Below are positions 25,597-33,881 of a stretch of DNA of 64,000 nucleotides, in pieces. Position 1 is the first letter of the stretch; every line of letters starts with the position of its first letter. The stretch is taken from assembly GCA_903842455.1 (NCBI GenBank), contig CAIMLX010000205.1:62001-126000 (forward strand), given 5' to 3'. Position numbers and translations under genes: made by a program. Source of the stretch: an uncultured Hyphomicrobiales bacterium (GTDB taxonomy: Bacteria; Pseudomonadota; Alphaproteobacteria; Rhizobiales; Devosiaceae). The notes below the pieces were generated by a model. It was not told the origin of the DNA and searched no databases. It saw only the letters and a program-made list of their open reading frames with translations.

Positions 25597-26400
25597 TCAC
25601 TCTTTGCGAGCGGTCTTGGGGGCGAAACGGGCGAGCAACTGGATCATGCCCATCGCGCCCCAGGTGATGACAAAGGAGATCACGGCCAGCGCCGCAGGCT
25701 CGAAGGCCCGGTTGGCGCCGACATTCTGCATGTAGACGCCGAACACCTGCTGGTTGAGCAGGCTCGCGATGGTGAATTCGCCGATGACGATGGCGAGCGT
25801 CAGGAACGCACCGGACAGCACCGCCACGACGATGTTGGGCAGGATCACCTGCGCCAGGATGGCAAACTGGTTGGCGCCGAGGATGGTGGCCGCTTCGGTC
25901 AGCGTCTGGACGTCGATGGTGCGGAGGCCGGTGTCGATGGCGCGGTACATGTAGGGCAGGCCGAGGGCCACGTAGGCGAAGGTGAGCAGGATCGGGCCGC
26001 CGATATACTGACCGCCGACCTGCCAGCCCAGCAAGGGCAGCCAGGAGCTCGAGCTGTAGAGCCGGATATAACCGAAGACGAGAATGATGGCCGGGATGAT
26101 CAGCGGCAGCAGCGTCACGAACTCGACCAGCGGGCGCAACTGCGGCAGGCGCAGGCGCACGTAGTAGGCGGCGGGCAGCACGATGAAGATGCCGACAAGG
26201 ATCGTCGTCAGCCCGATGAAGATCGAATAGGAGAACGTCTGCTGGAAGCGCGGATCGGCCAGCACGTTCAGGTAGGCATCGAGCGAGTAGGTGCCGCGGC
26301 GGATGCGCAGCGAGAAATCGACAGTGGCGATCAGCGGCAGCAGGAAGTAGAGCGCCGCCAGCCCGAACACGACCCAGGCCCATGGCTTGCCGCGGGTCAT
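25597..26400 (-). CDS. ABC importer permease (PotC/PhnV class)
   Basis: 267 residues with about six membrane helices, beginning WAWVVFGLAALYFLLPLIAT. The EAA loop that contacts the ATPase is recognisable (TLTEAATILGANQFAILAQV). The start ATG overlaps the stop of the upstream permease gene as ATGA, so the two are translated together. It forms the second half of a heterodimeric channel with the protein encoded at 26397-27308. Confidence 0.9.
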   Translation of the reverse strand: MTRGKPWAWVVFGLAALYFLLPLIATVDFSLRIRRGTYSLDAYLNVLADPRFQQTFSYSIFIGLTTILVGIFIVLPAAYYVRLRLPQLRPLVEFVTLLPLIIPAIILVFGYIRLYSSSSWLPLLGWQVGGQYIGGPILLTFAYVALGLPYMYRAIDTGLRTIDVQTLTEAATILGANQFAILAQVILPNIVVAVLSGAFLTLAIVIGEFTIASLLNQQVFGVYMQNVGANRAFEPAALAVISFVITWGAMGMIQLLARFAPKTARKE

Positions 26401-27308
26401 TTCAGCCACCTCTCGGCCCGCGCCCGGATAACGAGGTAGATGACATTGGCCAGTGCCGTGACGACGATCATGCCGAGGGCCAGCGCTGCGCCGAGGCCCG
26501 GGTTTTGCAGCACGTCGCCGCGGATCTGGGCGTAGAGCAGGATGGGAACGATGTTCAGCGACGAACCGGTCAGCGCGTAGGCGGTGGCGATGGCGCCGAA
26601 GGCGTTGGCGAACAGCAGCGACAGCGTCCCGAGCAGGTTCGGCCACAGCACCGGCAGCCCGATATAGCGCCAGAACTGGTACGGCGTCGCGCCCAGGGTG
26701 GCGGCCGCCTCGCCCCATTCCTTCTTCAGCCCGTCGATGGCGGGCGCGATGATCAGGACCATCAGCGGAATCTGGAAGTACAGGTAGGTGATGGTGAGGC
26801 CCCAGAAGCTCAGCAGGTTGAAGCCCGACCGGTAGAGGTCGATGCCGAACACGGTCTTGAGGATCACCGTCACGAGGCCAAGCCGGCCGAGCGTCGAGAG
26901 GAAGGCGAAGGCGAGCGGAATGCCGGCGAAGTTGGAGGCGACGCCCGAGAAGGTCATCACCGTCGAGCGGATCGATTCGGGCAGTTTTCCGCGAATGATG
27001 GCGAGCGCGATGATCAGCCCGATCACGGCGCCAATGGCGGCCGAGGCGGCGGAGATGCGCAGCGAAATCGAGAAGGAGCTGACGATCTGCGGCTGACTCA
27101 GATCGACGATGTTCTGCAGCGTGAAGCCGCCGTCGGGACCGACGAACGCCTGCACGACGAGGCCGAGGGTCGGCAGGATCAGGAACAGGATCGCGAAGGC
27201 GACAAAGGGCGCAACGCCCAGCAGCGCCGTCAGCGTGCCGCCCGACAGGCCGGAGCGGACACGCCGCCAGAATGGCATGGCCGGCCCGGTTTGCACCGGG
27301 TCGGCCAT
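26397..27308 (-). CDS. ABC importer permease (PotB/PhnU class)
   Basis: 303 residues, six predicted helices; the first is TALLGVAPFVAFAILFLILP and a periplasmic loop follows. The EAA loop reads WGEAAATLGATPYQFWRYIG. ATG at 27308 is 19 nt after the binding-protein stop; a second in-frame ATG at 27278 (MPFWRR) would shorten it by ten residues. It partners the other permease. Confidence 0.9.
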   Translation of the reverse strand: MADPVQTGPAMPFWRRVRSGLSGGTLTALLGVAPFVAFAILFLILPTLGLVVQAFVGPDGGFTLQNIVDLSQPQIVSSFSISLRISAASAAIGAVIGLIIALAIIRGKLPESIRSTVMTFSGVASNFAGIPLAFAFLSTLGRLGLVTVILKTVFGIDLYRSGFNLLSFWGLTITYLYFQIPLMVLIIAPAIDGLKKEWGEAAATLGATPYQFWRYIGLPVLWPNLLGTLSLLFANAFGAIATAYALTGSSLNIVPILLYAQIRGDVLQNPGLGAALALGMIVVTALANVIYLVIRARAERWLK

Positions 27309-27327
27309 TGCGGCTTGGGTCAAGCCG

Positions 27328-28437
27328 TTATTCGGCAACGTTGGCCCCAACGACTGCGTCCCACTGGCCGGTGATCACGGCCTTGGCGGCATTCTGTTCC
27401 TCGATCGAGGGGAACACGGCCTTGGCGTAGTTCTCGGCGGGCGGCAGGGCGTCGAGCAGATCCTGCGGGATCTTGCCCTGCTCGGCGAGCGCGTTGAAGC
27501 GGATCGGGTGGCAGTAGCCCTTCAGCCAGCCGAGCTGGCCTTCGTCGGAGTAGAGGTATTCCATCCACAGCTTGGCGGCGTTCGGATGCGGCGCGTAGGC
27601 GCTGATGGCCTGCACGTACACACCGGCGACGACGCTGTCGGTCGGCACCACGACTTCGGCAGCGGGGTTGCCCGCAAAGCCATCGCGCCAGGCGAGGACG
27701 TTGTAGTCCCAGGCGACGACGATCGGGGTGGTACCCTGGGCGACGGATGCCGCCTTGCCGATGACAGGCACGAAGTTGCCCTTGGCGTTCAGGTCCTTGA
27801 AGTAGGCGAGGCCGGCATTGGCCGCCGACTCGGCATCGGTACCGCCATTGGCGAGACCGGCGCCGTAGACGCCCTGGATGGCCTGGTTCGAGGCGCGCGG
27901 ATCACCGGCGAGGGCGACCGAGTTGGCGTATTCGGGCTTCTGCAGGTCGGCCCAGCTGGTGGGGACGGCCGAAACCAGATCAGTGTTCACGAGGAACGAC
28001 AGCACGCCGTAGTAGTCGCCGTACCAGAAGCCCTCTTCGTCCTTGGCCTCGGCCGGGATCTCGTCCCAGGTCGATACCTTGTAGGCCTGCAGCAGGCCTT
28101 CTTCCTTGGCCTGCGGGCCGAAGCTGAGGCCGATGTCGAGGACGTCGGGCGCCTGCGGACCGGTATTGTCCTTGTTGGCGCGCACGGCCTCGAGTTCGTC
28201 GGCGGAGCCGGCGTCGGGGTTCAGCTCGTTGACGGTGATGCCCGGATACTTGGCCTTGAAGCCGGCGATGACTTCGCCGTAGCCGCACCAGTTGTGGGGC
28301 AGGGCGATGGTGGTCAGCATGCCTTCGGCCTTGGCTGCCTCGTAGAGGGCGGCGAGGTCGGTCTGCGCCATCGAGGCGGTCGAAGCGAGCATCGCGACGA
28401 CGGACACCGAGGCGGCAAACGCGTTCTTCATGATCAT
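27328..28437 (-). CDS. Periplasmic substrate-binding protein of a phosphate-regulated ABC importer
   Basis: 369 residues with a clear signal peptide (residues 1-25, ending ASTASMAQ). The mature part is a family-1 solute-binding protein of the PotD/AfuA/PhnS kind (LPHNWCGYGEVIAGFKAKYP, WYGDYYGVLSFLVNTDLVSA, MEYLYSDEGQLGWLKGYCHP). ATG at 28437 has AGGGAGA 6 nt upstream; another ATG lies two codons in. It is the first gene of the unit, with a PhoB box about 80 nt upstream. Ligand is not known; phosphonates or phosphodiesters are the best guess from context. Confidence 0.88.
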   Translation of the reverse strand: MIMKNAFAASVSVVAMLASTASMAQTDLAALYEAAKAEGMLTTIALPHNWCGYGEVIAGFKAKYPGITVNELNPDAGSADELEAVRANKDNTGPQAPDVLDIGLSFGPQAKEEGLLQAYKVSTWDEIPAEAKDEEGFWYGDYYGVLSFLVNTDLVSAVPTSWADLQKPEYANSVALAGDPRASNQAIQGVYGAGLANGGTDAESAANAGLAYFKDLNAKGNFVPVIGKAASVAQGTTPIVVAWDYNVLAWRDGFAGNPAAEVVVPTDSVVAGVYVQAISAYAPHPNAAKLWMEYLYSDEGQLGWLKGYCHPIRFNALAEQGKIPQDLLDALPPAENYAKAVFPSIEEQNAAKAVITGQWDAVVGANVAE

Positions 28438-28514
28438 TTGCGTCTCCCTGGAGATTTAGGCTTCTGTCCCGCCTTGCGGAGGCCCCAAAGCCGCGCTCCA
28501 CCTAGTTCGGCCAT

Positions 28515-28532
28515 GTGACAGGCACATGACAG
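28515..28532 (-). promoter_or_regulatory. PhoB box upstream of the ABC importer/hydrolase unit
   Basis: On the minus strand CTGTCAT (28532-28526), spacer GTGC, CTGTCAC (28521-28515): two 7-bp direct repeats with a 4-nt spacer, one base from the rhizobial Pho box CTGTCAT-N4-CTGTCAT. It lies 78 nt upstream of the binding-protein start, in the correct orientation for activation. Confidence 0.75.
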
Positions 28533-28589
28533 CCCCCGGCGCCGTCCCACGGGCGACGAGGCTGAAAGCGGCGCAGGCGCGCGGCTTTA

Positions 28590-28774
28590 CCCGGTGTTGC
28601 GGCTGTGTCAGGCCCCCCAAGCCGATTGTGACAATTGTGACAGTGCCCGGTTTGACATCGGGAGTCGAGATGGGCCGCTTGCCAGAGATTAGAGCGGTTC
28701 CAGACTGCGACGATATTTCTTGATGACCGTACTCCACTTTGATAGGCCGCCCGGTATTGCGGCTGTGACGGGCC
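28590..28774 (+). repeat. 25-nt direct repeat pair in the importer/irpA intergenic region
   Basis: CCCGGTGTTGCGGCTGTG followed by TCAGGCC (28590-28614), and CCCGGTATTGCGGCTGTG followed by ACGGGCC (28750-28774), match at 22 of 25 positions, 160 bp apart. They flank the Irr-like box. The rest of this 355-bp gene-free stretch holds only the PhoB box and a TTGTGACAA-TTGTGACA tandem at about 28624-28641. Confidence 0.6.
28690..28706 (+). promoter_or_regulatory. Irr-box (iron control element)-like palindrome upstream of the imelysin operon
   Basis: TTAGAG-CGG-TTCCAGA resembles the rhizobial iron control element TTTAGAA-N3-TTCTAAA at 10 of the 13 fixed positions compared. It lies 87 nt upstream of the imelysin start at 28793. 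Confidence 0.5.
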
Positions 28775-28792
28775 GGCTTGGAGATTCCATAC

Positions 28793-30046
28793 ATGAAGAC
28801 GATCAGCACACTGGCCCTCGCCGCAGGTATGGTGGCGGCCGGGGCGGGCGCGGCTTTCGCGCAGGGGGCGAGCAGCGACGCTATCCTCAGGACTTACGCG
28901 GACATTGCGCTGGCCGGCTACGAGGACGCGCTGACGACCGCCAGGGCGCTCGACGCGGCAACCAATGCACTGATCGCTAATCCGTCGGACGAGACGCTCT
29001 TGGCGGCGCGTGCGGCGTGGATCGCCTCGCGGCCGAGCTACCAGCAGACCGAGGCGTTCCGCTTCGGCAACGCCGTTGTCGATGCGTGGGAGGGCAAGGT
29101 GAACGCCTGGCCGCTCGACGAGGGGCTGATCGACTACGTGGATGCCAGCTATGGCGCCGAGAGCGACGCGAACGGGCTCTACACCGCCAACGTGATCGCC
29201 AACCCGAAGCTCAGCATCGACGGGCAGGAGGTCGACGCGACCGAGATCACCCCCGAGTTCCTCGCCAGCACGCTGCAGGAAGCGGGCGGCATCGAGAGCA
29301 ACGTGGCGACCGGGTATCACGCCGTCGAGTTCCTGCTGTGGGGGCAAGACCTGAACGGCACGGGGCCGGGGGCCGGGCAGCGGCCGTTCACCGACTATTC
29401 GACCGAGGCGAACGCAGCGCGGCGCGGGCAATATCTCGACGCGGCGACCGACCTGCTGGTGACCGATCTCGAGGAGATGGTGGCCGCATGGGCCGAGGGC
29501 GGCGAGGCGCGGACGGCGCTTGGCGAGTCAGGGCTGTCGACCATCCTCACCGGCATGGGCTCGCTGTCGTTCGGCGAACTGGCGGGCGAGCGGATGAAGC
29601 TCGGCCTGCTGCTGCATGACCCGGAAGAGGAGCACGACTGCTTCTCGGACAACACCCACGCCTCGCACCTGAACGACGGCATCGGCATCCGCAACGTTTA
29701 CCTCGGCCGGTATGTGCGGGTGGATGGGTCGGTGGTGGAAGGCCCGTCGATCTCGGCGCTGGTCGCGGCCAAGGACGCGAAGCTCGATGCGGAAGTCCGG
29801 TCGCAGCTCGACGACTCGGTCGCCAAGCTGCAGGCGGTGGCCGACCGGGCCGCTGGCGGCGAGGCCTATGACCAGCAGATCGGCGAAGGCAATGTCGAGG
29901 GCAACGCTACCGTGCAGGCCGCGATCGATGCGCTGATCGCACAGACGCGCGGCGTGGAGCGGGCGGTGGCGCTGCTCGACCTCGGCGATGCCGTGACGAT
30001 CGAACAATCCGACAGCCTGACCAATCCGGATGCGGTGTTCGAGTAA
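28793..30046 (+). CDS. irpA: Imelysin-family (M75) periplasmic protein, IrpA-like
   Basis: 417 residues with a signal peptide ending AGAGAAFAQ. The M75 signature GYHAVEFLLWGQ (GxHxxE) is near residue 173. Further family stretches are QTEAFRFGNAVVDAWEGKVN and EEEHDCFSDNTHASHLNDGI. Imelysin proteins are iron-regulated periplasmic or outer-membrane proteins; binding of iron or haem at the GxHxxE site is suspected, and peptidase activity is doubtful. It is the first gene of a four-gene iron-linked operon. ATG at 28793 has TTGGAGA about 10 nt upstream; an in-frame TTG at 28778 would remove that site. Confidence 0.88.
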   Translation: MKTISTLALAAGMVAAGAGAAFAQGASSDAILRTYADIALAGYEDALTTARALDAATNALIANPSDETLLAARAAWIASRPSYQQTEAFRFGNAVVDAWEGKVNAWPLDEGLIDYVDASYGAESDANGLYTANVIANPKLSIDGQEVDATEITPEFLASTLQEAGGIESNVATGYHAVEFLLWGQDLNGTGPGAGQRPFTDYSTEANAARRGQYLDAATDLLVTDLEEMVAAWAEGGEARTALGESGLSTILTGMGSLSFGELAGERMKLGLLLHDPEEEHDCFSDNTHASHLNDGIGIRNVYLGRYVRVDGSVVEGPSISALVAAKDAKLDAEVRSQLDDSVAKLQAVADRAAGGEAYDQQIGEGNVEGNATVQAAIDALIAQTRGVERAVALLDLGDAVTIEQSDSLTNPDAVFE

Positions 30047-30072
30047 CGCAGGTTTTCCAGAGCTTTGTGCGT

Positions 30073-30098
30073 GCCGCGGGCTTGAAAGAATCCGCGGC
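30073..30098 (+). terminator. Hairpin between irpA and the di-haem gene
   Basis: GCCGCGG (30073-30079) pairs with CCGCGGC (30092-30098) around a 12-nt loop, followed by GCCGTCTTTCC. With no real U-tract it is more likely an attenuator or an mRNA 3'-end stabiliser that favours irpA. Confidence 0.45.
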
Positions 30099-30145
30099 GC
30101 CGTCTTTCCTCCCGGCGTGGCCGGGCATTTGCCTAGAGTGCTGAC

Positions 30146-31657
30146 ATGCACATGCGCTTGACCGCGATCCTGGCCATAACGCTTCTCGCGGGTCTCGCCT
30201 TCGGCAATGAAGGCGGGACCCGCACCGATCTTTCGGCCGATGACCTGGCCCGCGTAGATCGCGTCACCGCGCCGACGACCGATTTCAGAAAGCCCGAGAA
30301 TTTCGAGCAGTTGCCCGGCGGCAAGGCCACGGTGAAGAAGCGCATCAACGGCGACATCTTCTCGTCCTCGTCGGCCAACCTGAGTTTCGAGCAGGAAGAG
30401 CAGTTCAAGCTCGGCAATGCGCTGTTCCGCAAGCTGTGGGTCTCTTCGCCGTCATCGACGCAGGCGTCCGATGGGCTGGGCCCGCTGTTCAATGCGCGCG
30501 GCTGCCAGAACTGCCACCTCAAGGATGGGCGCGGGCACACGCCATCGGGCGCCGACGACGATGCGGTGTCGATGTTCCTGCGGCTCTCGGTGCCGGCACA
30601 CACCGACGCCGAGAGACAGGCGCTGGCGGACGGTTCCGCGAAGGTGATCCCCGAGCCGACCTATGGCGGGCAGTTGCAGGACTTTGCCGTGCCGGGGCTG
30701 CAGGCCGAGGGGCGGATGGTGATCGACTACACCGACGTGCCGGTGACGCTGGGCGATGGCACCGTGGTGACGCTGAGGAAGCCGAGTTACTCGGTGGCCG
30801 ATCTGGGCTACGGGCCGATGGCGCCCGACGTGATGCTGAGCCCGCGGGTCACGCCGCAGATGATCGGGTTGGGGCTGATCGAGCAGATACCGACCGAGGA
30901 CATCCTGGCGCACGCCGATCCGGACGATGCCGACGGCGACGGCGTATCGGGGCGGGCAAACAGGGTGCTCGACCCGGTGACGGGTGAGCTCGCGCTCGGG
31001 CGGTTCGGCTGGAAGGCCGGGGCGGCGTCGATCCGGGCCCAATCGGCGGATGCGTTCGCGGGCGACCTCGGGATCTCGACGCCGCCGGCGATGATGCCGC
31101 ACGGCGACTGCATGGCGGCGCAGGCCGAGTGCCTGGCACTGCCGACCGGCGAGCAGGAGCGGCTTGGGCCATCCGAGGCGCCCGATCCGGTGCTCGACCT
31201 CGTGACCTTCTATTCGCAGAACCTTGGCGTGCCGCAACGGCGCGGGGCGGATGATCCGACCGTGCTGGCCGGCAAGGCGGCGTTCTATGGCGCTGGCTGC
31301 GCCACGTGCCATGTGCCGAAATTCGTGACGTCGCGGGCGGGGGACAATCCGGCGCTGCGGTTCCAACTGATCTGGCCGTACTCGGATTTCCTGCTGCACG
31401 ACATGGGCGATGGGCTCGCCGACCATCGACCGGAAGGGCAGGCGGATGGCTTTGAGTGGCGGACGGCGCCGCTCTGGGGGATTGGGCTGACCGAGACGGT
31501 GTCCGGGCACACCGAGTTTTTGCATGACGGGCGGGCGCGCAACCTGACCGAGGCGATCCTGTGGCATGGCGGCGAGGCGCAGGCGGCGCGCGATGCGTTC
31601 GCGGCGATGCCGAAGCTGGAGCGCGAGGCGCTGCTGAAATTCGTGGAGTCGTTGTGA
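30146..31657 (+). CDS. Di-haem c-type oxidoreductase, DUF1111 family
   Basis: 503 residues with an N-terminal signal peptide (LTAILAITLLAGLAFGNEGG). Two haem-binding motifs are seen: CQNCH near residue 120 (LFNARGCQNCHLKDGRGHTP) and CATCH near 385 (FYGAGCATCHVPKFVTSRAG). Other family features are ISTPPAMMPHGDCMAAQAEC and LWGIGLTETVSGHTEFLHDG. The family is distantly like bacterial di-haem peroxidases and regularly sits between two imelysin genes. Periplasmic electron transfer linked to iron handling is inferred. The stop overlaps the next start as TGATG. Confidence 0.88.
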   Translation: MHMRLTAILAITLLAGLAFGNEGGTRTDLSADDLARVDRVTAPTTDFRKPENFEQLPGGKATVKKRINGDIFSSSSANLSFEQEEQFKLGNALFRKLWVSSPSSTQASDGLGPLFNARGCQNCHLKDGRGHTPSGADDDAVSMFLRLSVPAHTDAERQALADGSAKVIPEPTYGGQLQDFAVPGLQAEGRMVIDYTDVPVTLGDGTVVTLRKPSYSVADLGYGPMAPDVMLSPRVTPQMIGLGLIEQIPTEDILAHADPDDADGDGVSGRANRVLDPVTGELALGRFGWKAGAASIRAQSADAFAGDLGISTPPAMMPHGDCMAAQAECLALPTGEQERLGPSEAPDPVLDLVTFYSQNLGVPQRRGADDPTVLAGKAAFYGAGCATCHVPKFVTSRAGDNPALRFQLIWPYSDFLLHDMGDGLADHRPEGQADGFEWRTAPLWGIGLTETVSGHTEFLHDGRARNLTEAILWHGGEAQAARDAFAAMPKLEREALLKFVESL

Positions 31658-32727
31658 TGCGGGTTTGGCTGGCATTGCTGATCGGGTTGCTGGCGACACC
31701 GGCCTTCGCGCAGCTTCATCCAACGGCGCGGACAGTAATCACGCAGGCGGTCGAGGATGTGATCCGGCCGGGGTTTGCCGGGTTCGCGACGGAGACGGAG
31801 CGGCTGGCAGCGGCGCAGGCTGAGCTTTGCGCCGGGCCGTCGGCGGATGCCCTTGCGGTGGTGCGCGGACAGTTCGGTGCGGTGGTGCAGGCGTGGTCCG
31901 GGATCGAAGTGTACCGGTTCGGGCCGCTGATGACGGATAACCGCACCGAGCGCATCCTGTTCTGGCCCGATCGCAAGGGCATCGCGCTCAGGCAGGTGCA
32001 GGCGATCCTCGCGACCGAGGACGAGACGGCGACCGATCCGGCGACGCTTTATGGCAAGAGCGTCGCGGTGCAGGGGCTGGGCGCGCTGGAGTTCGTTCTG
32101 TTCGGCACGGGGGCGGAAACACTCGGGACGGCAGAGGGTGATTTCCGCTGCAGCTATGGGTCGGCAATCGCCGCGCTGCTTTCGAGCACTGCAGCCGAGA
32201 TGAGCAGCGAGTGGGCAGACCCCGCCGGGATATCGGCGCGACTGATCCGGCCGGACGAGTCCGACCTCGACTATCGCGACAATGCCGAGGTGCTGCAGGA
32301 ACTCGTCGGGGTGATGGCGCATGGGCTGGAGATGATCCGCGACCAGCGTATCCTGCCGTTCCTCGGGCGTGGCGGGGCGGAGCCGAAGCCGAAGTCAGCG
32401 CTGTTCTGGCGTTCGAACCAGACGATGCCGTCGATCCTTGCCAATTTCGCCGCGCTGCGGGCGCTGCTGGTCAACTCCGACATCTGGGAATATGCGCCGA
32501 CCGAGCAGTTCTGGATCGGCGAACAGGCCATGGCCGAGTTCGACAGTGTCGCGATCTACGGCTCCGGCGTGACCGGGACGGTGGAGGAGGCAATGGCCGA
32601 TCCAGCGCAGGTGGACCAGGTGGCAAACATCGTGATCTCGAGCCAGGTGATCGGCAAGCTGGTGGGTGAAGATCTGCCGGCGGCGCTGGGGCTGTCGGTG
32701 GGGTTCTCGTCGCTCGACGGAGACTGA
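31657..32727 (+). CDS. Imelysin-like protein (second paralogue, altered motif)
   Basis: 356 residues with a signal peptide (VWLALLIGLLATPAFAQ). The overall pattern follows the imelysin fold (QAWSGIEVYRFGPLMTDNRT, GVMAHGLEMIRDQRILPFLG). At the site matching GxHxxE it reads GLGALEFVLFG, so the histidine is absent, as is common for this second paralogue of the cluster. It may be a structural or binding partner. Starts within the stop of the di-haem gene (TGATG), so it is translationally coupled. Confidence 0.84.
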   Translation: MRVWLALLIGLLATPAFAQLHPTARTVITQAVEDVIRPGFAGFATETERLAAAQAELCAGPSADALAVVRGQFGAVVQAWSGIEVYRFGPLMTDNRTERILFWPDRKGIALRQVQAILATEDETATDPATLYGKSVAVQGLGALEFVLFGTGAETLGTAEGDFRCSYGSAIAALLSSTAAEMSSEWADPAGISARLIRPDESDLDYRDNAEVLQELVGVMAHGLEMIRDQRILPFLGRGGAEPKPKSALFWRSNQTMPSILANFAALRALLVNSDIWEYAPTEQFWIGEQAMAEFDSVAIYGSGVTGTVEEAMADPAQVDQVANIVISSQVIGKLVGEDLPAALGLSVGFSSLDGD

Positions 32728-32728
32728 T

Positions 32729-33820
32729 ATGTGGCAGCGGCGGGCGTTCCTGAAGGCGGCGGGGGCTGGGTTCGTCGCGAGCTTGTTGCCGCGTCGGGCC
32801 GAGGCGCTGGAGCGCGCGGAGCTGTTGTTCGCCTCGTCGATCCAGAAGACCGCCGGCGGCTATGCGGCGGCGCTGGTGAGCGAGGCGGGGACGCTGATCG
32901 CGAGCGTCGACCTGCCGGAGCGCGGGCATGACCTGACCTTTTCGCCGGTGACCGGGCAAGCTGTGGTGTTTGCGCGGCAGCCGGGGACGTTCGCGGTGGT
33001 GTTCGATCCAGCGGGGGCAGTGGCGCCGCAGACCATCACCAGCATCGAGGGCCGGCATTTCTTCGGGCACGGGGCGTTCTCGCCGGATGGCAGGCTGCTC
33101 TATGCGACAGAGAACGATTTCGAGAACGCACGCGGGGTGATCGGCATCTACGACGTCGCCGGCGGATTCCGGCGGATCGGCGAGTTCGACACCTTCGGGA
33201 CGGGGCCGCACGAGATGTTGCTGATGCCGGACGGCGAGACGTTCGTCATAGCCAACGGTGGGATCGAGACGCATCCGGACTACGGGCGGGCGGAACTGAA
33301 CCTCGAGACGATGGACCCCTCGGTGGCGTTCATCGACCGGCGGACGGGGGACCTGATCGGGCAGTTGCGGCTCGCCGCCGGGCTGCACAAGCTGTCGATC
33401 CGGCACATGGCGTTCGACCGTCAGGGTCGGGTGTGGTTCGGCTGCCAGTTCCGCGGCGATCCGGGCGACCGGCCGCAACTGGTCGGCTACGCAACGCGAG
33501 AGGGCGAGATCAGGCTGATCGAGCTGCCGGAGGGGACGCTCGGAGACCTGCGCAACTATGTGGGTTCAGTGGCGGCTTCGTCGGATGGGGCGGTCATCGG
33601 GGTCAGCTCGCCCGAGGGGAACACCATCCTGGCGCTGGATGCGTCGACGGGCGGGGTGATCGAGGCGCTGTCGATGCGCAACGGGTGCGGGATCGCCGGG
33701 GATGCGGCGGGACTGCTGGCATCGTCGGGCGACGGCGAGCTCGGCGGGTTCGCCGGGTCGGCGGCCGAGCGGCTGAGTGTGCCGGTGCTGTTCGACAATC
33801 ACTTGCGGCGCGTGCCCTAG
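32729..33820 (+). CDS. DUF1513 protein with Tat signal (beta-propeller-like)
   Basis: 363 residues. The N-terminus MWQRRAFLKAAGAGF is a twin-arginine signal (RRAFLK), so the protein is exported folded. The rest has repeated beta-propeller-like strands (GHGAFSPDGRLLYATENDFE, GTGPHEMLLMPDGETFVIAN, KLSIRHMAFDRQGRVWFGCQ). DUF1513 proteins are the usual last member of the imelysin/di-haem operon; their activity is unknown. It starts 1 nt after the previous stop. Confidence 0.85.
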   Translation: MWQRRAFLKAAGAGFVASLLPRRAEALERAELLFASSIQKTAGGYAAALVSEAGTLIASVDLPERGHDLTFSPVTGQAVVFARQPGTFAVVFDPAGAVAPQTITSIEGRHFFGHGAFSPDGRLLYATENDFENARGVIGIYDVAGGFRRIGEFDTFGTGPHEMLLMPDGETFVIANGGIETHPDYGRAELNLETMDPSVAFIDRRTGDLIGQLRLAAGLHKLSIRHMAFDRQGRVWFGCQFRGDPGDRPQLVGYATREGEIRLIELPEGTLGDLRNYVGSVAASSDGAVIGVSSPEGNTILALDASTGGVIEALSMRNGCGIAGDAAGLLASSGDGELGGFAGSAAERLSVPVLFDNHLRRVP

Positions 33821-33846
33821 CTGCCCACCGAGCCCCAGGGGTGGAC

Positions 33847-33875
33847 CCTGCCGAGAACCGAGTGTTCCCGGCAGG
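33847..33875. terminator. Convergent hairpin terminator
   Basis: CCTGCC (33847-33852) pairs with GGCAGG (33870-33875), and inside it GAAC (33855-33858) pairs with GTTC (33864-33867). It lies between the DUF1513 gene and the fasciclin gene, which converge. Confidence 0.6.
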
Positions 33876-33881
33876 ATTGCC

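Noticed and set aside
28624-28641. TTGTGACAA-TTGTGACA tandem as a second PhoB box
   Set aside because: The repeat period is 9 bp rather than the 11 bp of Pho boxes, and the second half does not match CTGTCAT.
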